A program made the position numbers and the translations under genes. This document shows, one piece after another, positions 47,188 through 58,859 of a stretch of DNA of 64,000 nt. Position 1 is the stretch's first letter. The number at the start of each line of letters is the position of its first letter. The stretch is from NCBI GenBank assembly GCA_030035585.1, contig CM057469.1, positions 119,700,650-119,764,649 of the forward strand, given 5' to 3'. Origin of the DNA: Dugong dugon. Lineage: Eukaryota; Chordata; Mammalia; Sirenia; Dugongidae. Under the pieces are notes generated by a model. It made no database searches. It was not told where the DNA came from and was given only the letters and a program-made list of their open reading frames with translations.

Positions 47188-47345
47188 GGAGTCCTGGTGA
47201 CGCGGTAGCTACTCTGCTAATCAAAAGATCTGCAGTTGGAATCCCCCAGCTGCTCTTTGGAAACTCTATGGGGCAGTTCTACTCTGTCCTTTAGGGTCTC
47301 TATACATCGGAATTGACTCGATGGCAACGGATTTGGTGATTGGTT
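47188..47345 (+). mobile_element. AfroSINE-type SINE
   Basis: Head GGAGTCCTGGTGACGCGGTA, tail ATCGGAATTGACTCGATGGC with CAACGGATTTGGT end. Opposite in orientation to the SINE at 46899. Confidence 0.92.
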
Positions 47346-49649
47346 TAAGATTCAGATCTTGGTTCCTAATATTAATCTCCGGTAGAAGGAACAAAATCTC
47401 ACTGGATAAGCAGCTTATGATGGGGGAATATCAAATGGATATAGGTGCCAACTGAAAGAACTCCCAATGGTCAAAACTGGAATAGTTTGATCAAAGAATA
47501 TAAAGTAGTACTGGATTATAACTTAGAGTGTAAAATAAATATCCATGATGTATAAATACTTCAGTAAATTATAAAGTGGGAAGAGGTAAACAAATCCTCC
47601 ATTCAAAGATTTCCAAATAATTTTTGTAGATACTCCACCTTCAAGGCAGGAGCATAACTTCCCACTTGTTAAGTGTGGGCTGTTTATAATGAATTCTTCA
47701 AAGAATACAGTACAAGAAGGCAGAAGAGGAACTTTACATGCAGAAACCTGACAAAACCGTGTTAAGCCAGGTGATCAAGACTGACATCAACACTGATAAG
47801 TCAATTGAAATTATGTATGCTTGATATGGTGTGATTATAATAGGACTTTACCTTTGTGGTTTTCCTACCAAAAACTTACTACCCCTGATTAATCATGAGG
47901 TTATATCAGACAAATGTCAACTGAAGAACATTCTGCAAAATACTACAACAGTGCTCTTCAAAATTCTGAAGGACATCAAAAACAAGGAAAGTCTGAGAAA
48001 CTATCACAACAAAGAGAAGTCTAAGGAGATATGAGTAAGTCTAATAAGATGTTCTGGATTGGATCCTGAAATAGAAAAAAAGACATTAAGGATAAACTAA
48101 GAAACTCTGAATAAATTAACAATAAGGTATCAATACTGGTTTATTAATTGTGACAGATGTACCATTTTAAGTAAGTTTATAATAGGGGAAATTGGGTGTG
48201 GGGTATACAGGAACTCTCTGCACTGTCTTTTCAATACTGTAAATCTAAAACTATTCTAAAATAAAAAAGTTTATTAATATCTCTTAGCTAATCATGTAGT
48301 TTGAAATGATAACTCTAATATGTTAGTTTCCTTAAATATTTCAGTTTTCAGGGTGGGGGAAATCAGAAGAAGGTGCATGTGTAATTTCGTGGTGTTGTCA
48401 AATTCATAATTTGTAATTTAGATAGTTTAAAATTTCTGGATTTGCAAATCAATATATGCATTAAGCTAAAAATAATTTTATCAGATATGAAGAGGAAAAC
48501 TTTCAAGATGAATTTTATTTATTTATTTATGTATTAATGAGACCTGTAGACCACAGAACAATCTTCAAACAGATAAAAATTGGAACAGGAATTGAATCGC
48601 TCCTATATCCATTATTGGCTATTTTACTCAATTCACCCTTTATTTCTTCAGTTTCCATAGAAGTAAAGTGATTTCTGTAACTCAGGAGTTGGCCACTCAT
48701 CCATTCACCATTTTTCTTTTGTTATTCCCACCCTATATGGTTCAAGAGACACAGAAAAATAAAATATTTGATTTCTTTTACTAAAATGGTCAATCCCCTT
48801 TGTTTGGGGAAGTATAGGAAGACGCCCATGAAGTGTCATGCAGCACATTTGATTCCATTGTGTAGAATAGTGGCAAGTACTATTTTGAAAGTTTCAGTAA
48901 TGACTATGAGTCAAGTAAGGTAATATGTGCCCCTTTGATGTGGGTTAAATTGTAACAGCCTCCAGAATAAATGTCAAACCCTGGGAAAAGGATGTCCACG
49001 CATTTGATTCCATAGGTTTAGCTAGAAAGAAGCTTGTCTGTAAATTACTGTAAAGAGAATATTGCAAAGGAGCTCTTTTAGGGCCTGTCTGCAAATTCCC
49101 TCCCCATTGCCTTCCCTGGCTCATCAATAATATTCTTCAAAATGTGGGAGGGAATGGGCAAAATTGACAAGGGGCAAAATTATCTCTAGGGAGGATAACA
49201 GAAATATGAGTACCTTTGCAGTTTGGGGACAAGGGAGGAGCAAAAGTTTTCAAGAAACCTTCCTAGGGGTGAAGATAACCCAAATAGAAACACTAGAAGA
49301 AGATTTCTGAGGTTTTTGAAAGAGCTAGGAAGTAGGCACCACTCAAGAAAGAGAACTCTGTGGGGAAGCTAAGTTCTTCCAAGATTTTCATTTGGACTCT
49401 GGGACATCCCATTTAACAAGAATATTCCAGAATTCTCCACTTTTTATATTGTTTCAATTCTTCAGAAATAACTTCATGTTTATTTGCAAAGTCTGGTGTG
49501 ATAATACTTGAAATACTGAAGTAAAAGGGGTCAAAGAAAAGAGAAATCTGCCCTTCCACGTCTCCTCATGGGAGCATGTGAAAAAAGGAGCAGTCTTCCT
49601 AAACTGCAGTCTTGAGTTTTAGGTGGTAAAGGGTGTGCAACAGTGCGAC
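47346..49649. other. Unique intergenic DNA
   Basis: About 2.3 kb with no gene and no repeat that I recognise, apart from an ATTT-type simple run near 48510-48530. Small open frames (for example 47831-48034) show no recognisable domain. Confidence 0.45.
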
Positions 49650-50405
49650 AATAAGTAAACAGCAACTGACAAATGAAAGAAGTCAAATCAGAGCAGATAA
49701 TAAAGAGGACATCAAACTAGAAAGGAGTAACAGATATGCCCACAGACCAAGAAAAGAAACTTACAGAAGGGACCACAGGATTTACCAAAAAGGGTAACCC
49801 CACCAAAAGTGTCATTTCGGAGACCAGTAATAAAGTTGACACTGAAATTGCTTCCTTAAAAACACTGATGGAGTCTAACAGACTTGAGACAATTTGTTAT
49901 CTCACAGCCTCCCTGTTTACTTGCCTCACAATAGCATTGAGATTTTATAGATTTGGAAAATAACAACAAAACCACTATATCAGACCCCTATTGCTGCTGT
50001 TGACTTCTTAGAACACTACACCAAAGGTCTGATGCATTGGCAGTGGGCATTGGAAGTCACAGTGACAACTGACTATAACAAGATTATTCAAAGCACTTGT
50101 GGACTTAAAAGAACTGTTTTAGAATAGGGAGTTCTATTTATCTCTATTTTGTGATGTTGAAAAGCTGCTGTTTAAAACCTGACTGATTTATGATAGAAGG
50201 ATATTTTGTCCTCCTTTTGATAGTTTGCAGAAACTGAACCAATGTTTTCTTGTGTTTGCTTCCACAACTGTGTAAATCATATAGAATTTCTTTGGTATGT
50301 GCTGAAGATTTGAAAACTACTCCCAAGACTACATATTTCATATAGAAATCAATTTTCCTGCTAACTACTGCACATTTACATTGTCATATTAAATAAAAGA
50401 TTATC
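49650..50405 (+). pseudogene. CCDC90B: Processed pseudogene of CCDC90B, 5'-truncated
   Basis: CCDC90B is a mitochondrial inner-membrane coiled-coil protein, paralogous to MCUR1. From 49660 the text reads QQLTNERSQIRADNKEDIKL, matching the coiled coil of the parent. A 4-base loss then shifts the frame. The open frame at 49736-49963 encodes 75 residues: [40 protein letters not shown], then a C-terminal membrane helix [20 protein letters not shown] and K. The last part closely matches the CCDC90B C-terminus as I remember it (ending IALGFYRFWK). A 3' UTR-like stretch follows to an AATAAA signal at 50392-50397. No introns interrupt the coding text, so it is a retrocopy. Its 3' end is separated by the L1 at 50406 and resumes at 53647. 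The sequence reads as non-functional. Confidence 0.85.
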
Positions 50406-53400
50406 ATTTTTTTTTATCATGCTTTAAGTGAAGTTAACAGCTCAAGTTAGTTTCTCATACAAAAATTTATACACAAATTGTTATGTGACCCTAGTTGCTT
50501 TCCCTGTAATATGACAGCACATCTTCCTTTCCACCCCGGATTTCCTGTGCCCATTCAGCCAGCTCCTGTCCCTTTCTGCCTTCTCATCTCCTCTCCATAA
50601 AGGAGCTGCCCATTTAGTCTCATGTATCTGCTTAAACTAAGAAGCACACTCTTCACAAATATCATGCTATGTCTTATATTCCAGTTTAATCTTTGTCTGA
50701 AGAGTTGGCTTCGGGAATGGTTTCAGTTCTGGGTTAACAGAGAGTCGGGGGGCCATGTCTTCTGGGGTTCCTCCTGTCTCAGTCAGAACGTTAAGTCTGG
50801 TGTTTTTACATGAATTTGAGTTTTGCACCCTACTTTACTCCTACTTCATCAGGGACTCTCTGTTGTGTTCCCTGTCAGGGCAGTCATTGGTGGTAGTAGG
50901 GCACCATTTAGTTCTTCTGGCCTTAGGCTGATGGAGTCCCTTGTTTATGTGGTCTTTTCTGTCTCTTGGGCAAATATTTTTCTTGTGTCTTTGGTGTTCT
51001 TCATTCTCCTTTGCTCCAGCTGGGTTGGGAACAATCGGAGCATCTTATATGGCCATTCACTAGCTTTTAAGACCCCAGGAGCCATTCACCAAAGTGGGAT
51101 GCAGAACATTTTCTTAATAAACTTTTTCATGCCAGTTGACCTAGATGTCTCCTGAAACCATGATCCCCAGACCCTCACCCCTGCTACTTTGTCCCTCAAA
51201 GTGTTTTGTTGTATTCAGAAAACTTCTGACCTTTTGGTTTAGTCCAATTGTGCTGACTTACCCTGTAGAGTGTGCTGTTCTTCCCTTCACCTAAGATAAT
51301 TCTTGTCTACTATCTAGTTAGTGAATCCCCTCTTCCTCCCTTTCCACCCTCAGAACCATCAAAGAATGTTTTCTTCTGTGTTTAAACCTTTTCTTGAGTT
51401 CTTATAATAGTGGTCTGATACAATATTTCTCCTTTTGCGACTGACTAATTTCACTCAACATAATGCCTTCCAGGTTCATCCATGTTAAGAGATGTTTTGC
51501 AGATTCATCCTTGTTCTTTATCACTGCATAGTATTCCTTTGTGTGAATATACCATAATCTGTTCAATATTCATCTGTTGATGGGCACCTAAGTTGTTTCC
51601 ATCTTTTTGCTATTGTGAACAGTGCTGCAATGAACGTGGGTGTGCATATATCTATTCCTGTGACAGCTCTTATTTCTCTAGGAGATATTCCAAAGAGTGG
51701 GATTGCTGGATCATATGGTACTTCTATTTCTAGCTTTTTAAGGAAGCACCAAATCAATTTCCAAAGTGGTAGTACCATTTTACATTCCCAACAGCAGTGT
51801 ACAAGTGTTCCAGTCTCTCCACAACCTCTCAAACATTTTATTATTTTGTGTTTTTTTGGGTTAATGCTAGCCTTGTTGGAGTGAGATGGTATCTCATGTT
51901 AGTTTTGATTTGCATTTCTCTAAGGGCTAATGATCGTGAGCATTTACTCACGTATCTGGTGGCCACCTGAATGTCTTCTTTGGTGAGGTACTTGTTCATA
52001 TCCTTTGCCCATTTTTTAATTGGGTTATTTGTCTTTATGTTGTTGAGGTCTTTGCAGTAGCTTGTAGATTTTAGAGATTAGACCCTGATTGGATTTGTCC
52101 TAGCCAAAAATTTTCTCCCAGTCTGTAGATTGTCTTTTCACTCTTTTGGTGAGGTCTTTTCAGGAGCATAAGTGTTTGCTTTTTAGGAGCTCCCAGTTAT
52201 CTAGTATCTCTTCTGGAGTTTATTCATTGTTAGTAATGTTTTGTATTCTGTTTCTGCCATGTATTAGGTCTCCTAGCATTGTCCCTATTTTTTATTCCAT
52301 GATCTTTATCATTTTAGATTTTATATTTAGGTCTTTGATCCATTTTGAGTTAGTTTTTGTGCATAGTGTGAGGTATGGGTCTTGTTTCATTTTTTTTGCA
52401 GATGGATATCCAGTTATACCAGCACCGTTTGTTAAAGAGACTGTCTTTTCCCCAGTTAAGGGACTTTTCACCTTTGTCAAATATCAATTCTCATAGGTGG
52501 ATAAATTTACATCTGGATTTTCAATTCTGTTCCATTTGTCTATGTATCTGTTGTTGTACCTGTACCAGGCTGTTTTGACTACCTCGGCTGTATAACAGAT
52601 TTTAAAATCAGGTAGTGTGAGGCCTCCCACTTTGTTCTTCTTGAGTAATGCTATACTTATCCGGGGCCTGTTCCCTTTCCATATTAAGCTGATGATTTGT
52701 TTCTCCATCTCATTAAAAAATGCCATTGGAATTTGGATCCAGATTGCATTGCATCTGTAGATCACTTTGAGTAAAACTGACATTTTCACAATATTGAGTC
52801 TTCCTATCCATGAGTAAAGTACGTTTTTCCACTTATGTAGGTATCTTTTGATTTCTTGCAATAGTGTCTTGTAGTTTTCTTTGTATAGGTCTTTTACATC
52901 TCTGCTTAGATTTATTCCTAAGTATTTTGTTTTCTTGGGGTCTATTGTAAATGGTATTGATTTGGTGATTTCCTCTTCAAGGTTCTCTTTGTTGGTATAA
53001 AGGAATCCAACTGATTTTTGTATGTTTATCTTGTATCCTGATATTCTGCTGAAATCTTCTATTAGTTCCAGTAGTTTTCTTGTGGATTCTTTGGGGTTTT
53101 CTGTGTATAAGATCATGTCATCTGCAACTATAGATACTTTTGCTTCTTCCCTACCAATTTGGAAGCCTTTTATTTCTTTTTCTAGTCTAATTGCTCTTGA
53201 TAGAACCTCCAGCACAATGTTGAATAACAGTGGTGATAAAGGGCATCTTTGTCTGGTTCCTGTTCTTGAGGGGAGTGCTTTCAGACTCTCTCCTTTTAGG
53301 ATGATGTTGGCTGGTTGGCTCTATATAAATGCCCTTTATTATGGTAAGGAATTTCTCTTCTATTCTTATTTTGCTGAGAGTTTTTAGCACGAATGGGTGT

Positions 53401-53646
53401 TGGACTTTGTCAAATTCCTTTTCTCCATTGACTGATAAGATCATGTGGTTCTTGTCTTTTGTTTTATTTATGTGATGGATTACTTTGGTTGTTTTTCTAA
53501 TGTGGAACCATCCCTGCATACGTGGTATGAATCCCACTTGGTCATAGTGAATTATTTTTTTGATATGTTGTTGAATTATATTGGCTAGAATTTTGTTGAG
53601 GATTTTTGTGTCTGTTTTCAAGAGGGATATTGGCATGTAATTTTCT
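50406..53646 (-). mobile_element. 5'-truncated L1 inserted in the CCDC90B pseudogene
   Basis: Minus-strand L1 with poly(A), seen as T at 50407-50416, a one-module 3' UTR, and ORF2 remnants. An exact 17-base target-site duplication, TTAAATAAAAGATTATC, lies at 50389-50405 and 53647-53663. The target includes the pseudogene AATAAA signal. The 5' end is inside the RT. It is an older subfamily, judged by its single 3' UTR module and extra decay. Confidence 0.95.
51402..53646 (-). pseudogene. ORF2: L1 ORF2 C-terminal half, broken
   Basis: The text starts in the RT fingers/palm ([20 protein letters not shown]). It continues with [17 protein letters not shown], then [20 protein letters not shown] with the catalytic site altered from FADD to VADD (53215-52484, 243 codons). 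The Cys region GCGETGTLVHCCWECKM follows near 51830. Several frame breaks. Confidence 0.9.
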
Positions 53647-53695
53647 TTAAATAAAAGATTATCTTTTTTTTTTTTAAAAAAAATAAAAGCTTAAG
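53647..53695 (+). pseudogene. CCDC90B: Remaining 3' end of the CCDC90B retrocopy
   Basis: Second copy of the 17-base duplication, followed by a T-run and an A-rich tail (AAAAAAAATAAAAG). It may hold the true end and poly(A) of the retrocopy. Confidence 0.6.
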
Positions 53696-54830
53696 AGAGA
53701 CTACAACTTACCTTTTTGATTACCTTCATACCATGTACATCAGAGGAGACCTGCCAATTAAAGGAAAACAGAGGTGAAGATTCATGATGTATCTGTAATT
53801 TTTGGATTTTCCTTAATGTTTTAACTATCCGTTGTTTAGAATCTCTGAACTTAGTGGCTTAAAAAACAACGATTTTATTAATTATCATAATTCTATGGCT
53901 GATTCTTGTCTTACATATTTTTTCATGGAAGTCACTCATGTGGCTATATTTAAGTGAGGGCTCCATTAGGTCTGGAGTGTCTAAGCTGGCTTCTTATCTT
54001 TTAATATTTCTCTCTCCATGGGGTATCTCATTAGTCAGTACTCTTACTTGACATTCTTTAGAGCATGGTGTTGGCTCCCAAGAGGAAAGGTTCCAAAACC
54101 ACAAGCCCCACTCTACTATGACTTTTCAAGCCTTTGCTTGCATTCCACTTGCTAATGTTCCATTTTTCAAAGAAATCTACAGGGCCACACCTAGAGTTAA
54201 TGTAGGAGAGGATTAGATAAGTAAGAAACTGAATTCCAGAAGGCATGGTTTATAGTGGACTACCAATTTAATAGCCTCTCACAACCAGAATTTTAAAATA
54301 AACATCAAATTCTGACAAATTGAATTTAAATTATTATGCCTTAGGTGATGGAGTGGGTACATGGCAAATGGGGATCAGGGATGGTCCAGAATTTTTTTAA
54401 ACAAAGAATATTATGTTCCAGTAATGATCTTCTGGGATCCAATTACCATTTTAATTCACCAGATAAATAAAATTAGCTTAATTATTTTTTTCTATGCTTT
54501 AGCAGTAATAATTGGTTTCCTGGGTATATTTGTCTGTTAATGTGGTTATTTTTCCAGACAGCAAACTGCTTTTTGACCAGTGCCCCCATTGGCCAACACA
54601 ATAAATATACACACACACACAAATACACACACATGCATACCACCCAAAATTAAATGAAAAACAAATAGAAAAGAGCACTAGAACTGATTAAACATTTTAT
54701 AGGCCTACTTCCTGAATTGTTTTTGTCCAATCTTAGCAGTTTTTAAAATCATGGCATTTGAAAAAAAGTTGAATGACTTTAGTGAATAATAAATTTTTAA
54801 ATTATTTTATTAATATTTATATACCTTCCG
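53696..54830. other. Unique intergenic DNA with a CA repeat
   Basis: No gene is seen. An imperfect (CA) microsatellite lies at about 54607-54635. Confidence 0.5.
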
Positions 54831-55200
54831 TATATCAACACTGTAGGAGGCACAGTGAGTACACTGAGAGGAGAGGACAACCTATGTTATATAATTAGCA
54901 TGGATGATTCTACTACTTCACGTCACCTTTTTATGGATAAAGCTGCTGTCCTTCACGTCCTGCAGGGTACTTGAGGAATAAGATAGAATTGCTTAAACCA
55001 ATAACATTCAGTATTCAAAAGTGTTAGAATGAAAATGAATGATACCAAAAAAAAAAAGGTTAAATGTTAAATGATGTGACACTGAAAGAAGCACTATATG
55101 AATTCACTGAAGACGAAGAGCAATGAGAGTCGATGTAGTCAGTGGAGACTTGTTGGAAAAGGTGACAGTTGAACTTGGCCTTAAATTGATTACACTCACT
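54830..55200 (+). repeat. Possible ancient mammalian repeat, family unassigned
   Basis: Words such as CACTGTAGGAGGCACAGTGA and TTGTTGGAAAAGGTGACAGT with TTGAACTTGGCCTTAAATTG follow the order of a widespread old interspersed repeat, but I cannot name the family. Confidence 0.35.
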
Positions 55201-55983
55201 TGTAGCATGTGTCCTTTGTCTCTGTCCTCAGCAGTGTTAAGATTCATTCTCCATATAATGACTTCTCACAGACATGAAGTCAACTATCAATCACATCTCA
55301 GCTATGAAGGCTTGACCCTTCTGTCACATTGACTAAGCATCACATTGATCTACTCTGCATTATGTCAGTTCACCCTCTTTTCCACCTTTTATCTCTATTC
55401 TACGAGTGTCTGAATTCTCCCCTTCCAGGGTCTAAGTACCCATTTCCAGCTTGTCTTGCGTGGATTCCTTGTGCTGAAAAGCATGAGGTTCTTTATGATA
55501 AGTACTTACGTTGCAGAAAATGTGACCTCCAAAAATATGTGCTACTACTCTAAGTACCTGAGGTGAAAGAACAATTGTGAAATTTAATAAAGAAGAAACG
55601 AAATGTTCAAATGGAGAAAAAACTGCTTTACAGCAGTACAATAAAATAAAGCACAAGCCAGTTGCCCTCAGCATCAGACAATTATTCACAAGCAGCAAAA
55701 CAGGAAGTAGTCCTCCGGGTTTCTTGACCAGAGATATATGATTGATGATAGTTTTATTTCTTTTCTTGTAACTTCTGAGGAAGTATAGAGGAAGCATAGC
55801 AAGACTCACATTCAAGCAAAAGGTGAAAAAAAGTACTTCCTCTCTCATTCTTATACCATCCCTCTTATTATTATTCTGGTAACCTGCTGCCAGACTGAAC
55901 AGAGTAGGTACCCTTTTTGGTCTTTTAGATAATGCTGCCTATGCGGAGTAGAAATTTGCACTTTCCATTAAAAATAACAAAGC
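55201..55983. other. Unique intergenic DNA
   Basis: No gene; open frames near 55329-55848 show no recognisable domain. Confidence 0.4.
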
Positions 55984-56148
55984 TCCCTGGGTGGAGCAAA
56001 CCCTTTGCAACTGGCAGCAGCACCACAGAAAAAAGACGTGGTCATCTGCTTGCTTAAAGATTACAGCCAAGAAAACTTTATGGATCAGTTCTACTTTATA
56101 ACCCGTGGGGTTACTATGAGTCAGAATCAACTCCACAGCAGCAGATTT
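55984..56148 (+). mobile_element. Second SINE type with the same RTE-like tail
   Basis: Head CTCCCTGGGTGGAGCAAACC, middle AAAAAGACGTGGTCATCTGC and TTAAAGATTACAGCCAAGAA, tail TTACTATGAGTCAGAATCAA. The middle differs from the other SINEs here, but the tail is shared. No clear duplication was found. Confidence 0.8.
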
Positions 56149-57131
56149 GATTTTTTAAATTTCTTATTAGAAATTTCAAGAAATGGTTCCCATCAGTATT
56201 GGGCTGGGACAATAATTCTAGGCCTCTGAAAAAACTAACAAGTGGCCAAACTGAATCTTTTACTTCAAAATTCCTACGTGATACCTGTCTAATACCTGGC
56301 ACAACCTAACACTTAATATCTTTTTTTTAATAAACAGAAGATATTTATGTAGGGAGACATGGCAGCTTGGGTGGCAGATGAACAGGAATTGTGGGAAATT
56401 TTTCTTGAAGCTGTTTGTTCAGGGAAGCACACAATTTTACTTGGAGTGTTTATTTGGGGTGGCTAAATGAAGAGAGCTGATGGAAAGTCATCTTTTATCC
56501 TTCTTCTATCTACTCTATTTGTTGCCTATTTCTTCATCCTTAACACACTGTTTCCTCATCTTAGATCTGCTCTTCAACTGTTTTTGTCCTTTGGTAAAGA
56601 CAGAGGAGAGAAAGTTAGTAGGAAAATAAAAGAACACTGACTCATTATGGCTCATGTTTATTGACACCAAAAACCTTCTGTGCTCTCTTAATGAATCACA
56701 CATATTTGGCTATCGCCATTCTGTTTCCACATGCATGAGAGGAAAAAACTTGTACAGAATTTTTATGGGCTTTAGGAATGTTAGCTACTTTTGCAGACTT
56801 TGTTCTTTCAGCTTCCTCAGCTTCTAATCAAGTCTTACACCCTTTTAAAATCAGGAAATCCATATCGTGTATGACCTCTTTGCCCAAGTTCCTTGCCAGT
56901 ATTTTGCAAGTTATTTACAAAGAAATACCCAATAATTTAAAAAGTGGGTAGCAAATATCCCTCGGGCTTTACAAAATATGCATGTGTCAACCACACATAG
57001 ATCCTCAGAGATTGGACTGATGTAACAGGGGAGCCATTTTGGGAAGAAGGAGTATGTAGGCAAGGAGACAGTGCAGATTCTGCATTTCCCACCACTTTGC
57101 ATTCCTTCTTGAATTATTTTATAAAGTATGC
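56149..57131. other. Unique intergenic DNA
   Basis: No gene or recognised repeat. Confidence 0.4.
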
Positions 57132-57145
57132 ATCTGATTTTCAGG

Positions 57146-57300
57146 AGCCCTGGGGGCATAGTGGTTAAGAACTCAGCTGATAATTAAGAGGTCAGCAGTT
57201 TGAATCCACCAGCTGCTCCTTGGAAACCCTATGGGGTGGTTCTACTCTGTCCTATAGGGTCAATATGAGTTGGAATTGATTCAAAGGCAGTGGGTTTTAT
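57146..57300 (+). mobile_element. AfroSINE-type SINE with exact duplication
   Basis: Head AGCCCTGGGGGCATAGTGGT, box AGAGGTCAGCAGTTTGAATC, tail TCAATATGAGTTGGAATTGA. Exact 14-base target-site duplication ATCTGATTTTCAGG at 57132-57145 and 57301-57314, indicating a comparatively recent insertion. Confidence 0.95.
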
Positions 57301-57314
57301 ATCTGATTTTCAGG

Positions 57315-58842
57315 TAAGATTTCTAAGGAAGAAAGGCTTTGCTATTAAACAAAAACTGTGAGAACTACTGCTTTCTATAATCTACTAAATTGGGGTGAGA
57401 AAACAAAAGAGGGTTGTTCCCATAAAAAAATCATTTTAACAAGATTTTTTCTAGGCAATGACCCCTTTATTTTTTAGCTGAACCATTTGTGATTGGCTCA
57501 GTGGAGACTTGAAAGGGAATGAAGAAGAGAACTCACAATGTAAGGCAGGTCAGGAGAATATTTTGAGGCAGGATGTGTCCATCAAATCAAGAACATCATG
57601 AAGAAAGACCTAACCATATAGTGAGTCACATAATTGCACACCAAGGCAGATGTACCACTTGAATCATCTATCCTGCACTTGGCACCTGAGGCAGAGGAGG
57701 CTCCCACTGTCTTCTCCCAGCCCAAACCCCTCATAGGCCTTACGGAATCACAAAAGTCAAACCTCACAAACAGCCAGACTCATCTTTGTCAAAGCACTTG
57801 GCTATTTCCTGCCCTTAAATTCAGTTTGGTTCCCTTCCTGATAGTCTTATTTCCATGTAATTTCAAATCTTTTTATTTCCTTTCAATACCCAATTCATGC
57901 TTCCTGATAGTGTCAATGGAGCAGTTGGACACCAGTGGGCCTCTGCTCTTCCTGCATTTCCTCTGTAGCTGAAAAGCTTCTTTCACCACCTTGTGAAAGC
58001 CAACCAGTGCCCTGGAGCTTTCTATAAACATTTCTATTAATCTCCTAAATTGCATTTACCCAAATATTACCTTTCCTCTCAGTCCTTCAGACTTGATAAC
58101 TGCCTCAATTTGTTGTTACAAAAGCAGCAAACTTGGTCTTCTCCAAGTGGAGAACAAACCTCTATTTATGAAGTGCGTTTGAAAAGATCTCACCTATGCT
58201 TTCTCCCATTTAACCAGGGAGGTGAAATAGGTTGCTTATCACACTTGGCAGCATTTCAGCCCTGCTTTTAGTGCGTGTTTAGTACTAGAAAATTCACCAC
58301 AAGCAGAAATGTTAGCTCTCCTGCTAGGAAAGATAGGAGAAAAAAAGAGAGGAAGAAAGGAGATTGATAATGGGATAGGAAGTGGCGGTAAGGATTTAAA
58401 GAAAAGAATTTGAAAAACTAAATGAGAGGAAATGGAAGCAAAATAAAAGAAGAGTCCAGTAAGGGAGTTAGGGTAGTGATTAAAAAAAAAAAAAAAATTA
58501 GTAAAGGAAGGAGAGAAGAAACAACTTTTATTTAGCACTTTCTATCTGTTAAGCCAGACACTATAGTTTGGAACCAGAATGATAGTTACTTTTCCTTCAT
58601 TTAGCAAGTGTAATTAACCAAACAAAAAGAAATGAACAAATACAAACAACAAAAGACAAAGGGACCTAAAGCTTGGAGAGTTTGAGCACCATTTACCAGA
58701 TGACAGAACAAGGAAGCATCAAGCCCTGCATTCCAGTCTCCTTTATCAGATTCCAAGACTGGGAGTTTTAAGTAGGTGAAACAGGGAAGAAAGATGCTCA
58801 ATAGAATTCAAGGGATGAATCTCTTCTGATGTTGGATTAATT
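57315..58842. other. Unique intergenic DNA
   Basis: No gene. The stretch 58320-58515 is purine-rich (GAGAGGAAGAAAGGAGATTG), which creates a spurious open frame on the minus strand. Confidence 0.45.
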
Positions 58843-58859
58843 TGTAGACAGCAACTTTT

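Noticed and set aside
49736-49963. 75-codon frame as a functional micropeptide with a membrane helix
   Set aside because: It is the C-terminal end of CCDC90B in a 5'-truncated retrocopy with an upstream frame shift; no promoter is seen.
57634-57972. 112-codon open frame as a possible gene
   Set aside because: No domain, no homology that I recognise, AT-rich unique DNA without splice or promoter context; length is within chance for a 64 kb window.
58239-58538. 99-codon minus-strand frame rich in F, L, P and S
   Set aside because: It arises from the purine-rich tract at 58320-58515 and a poly(A) run; low complexity.
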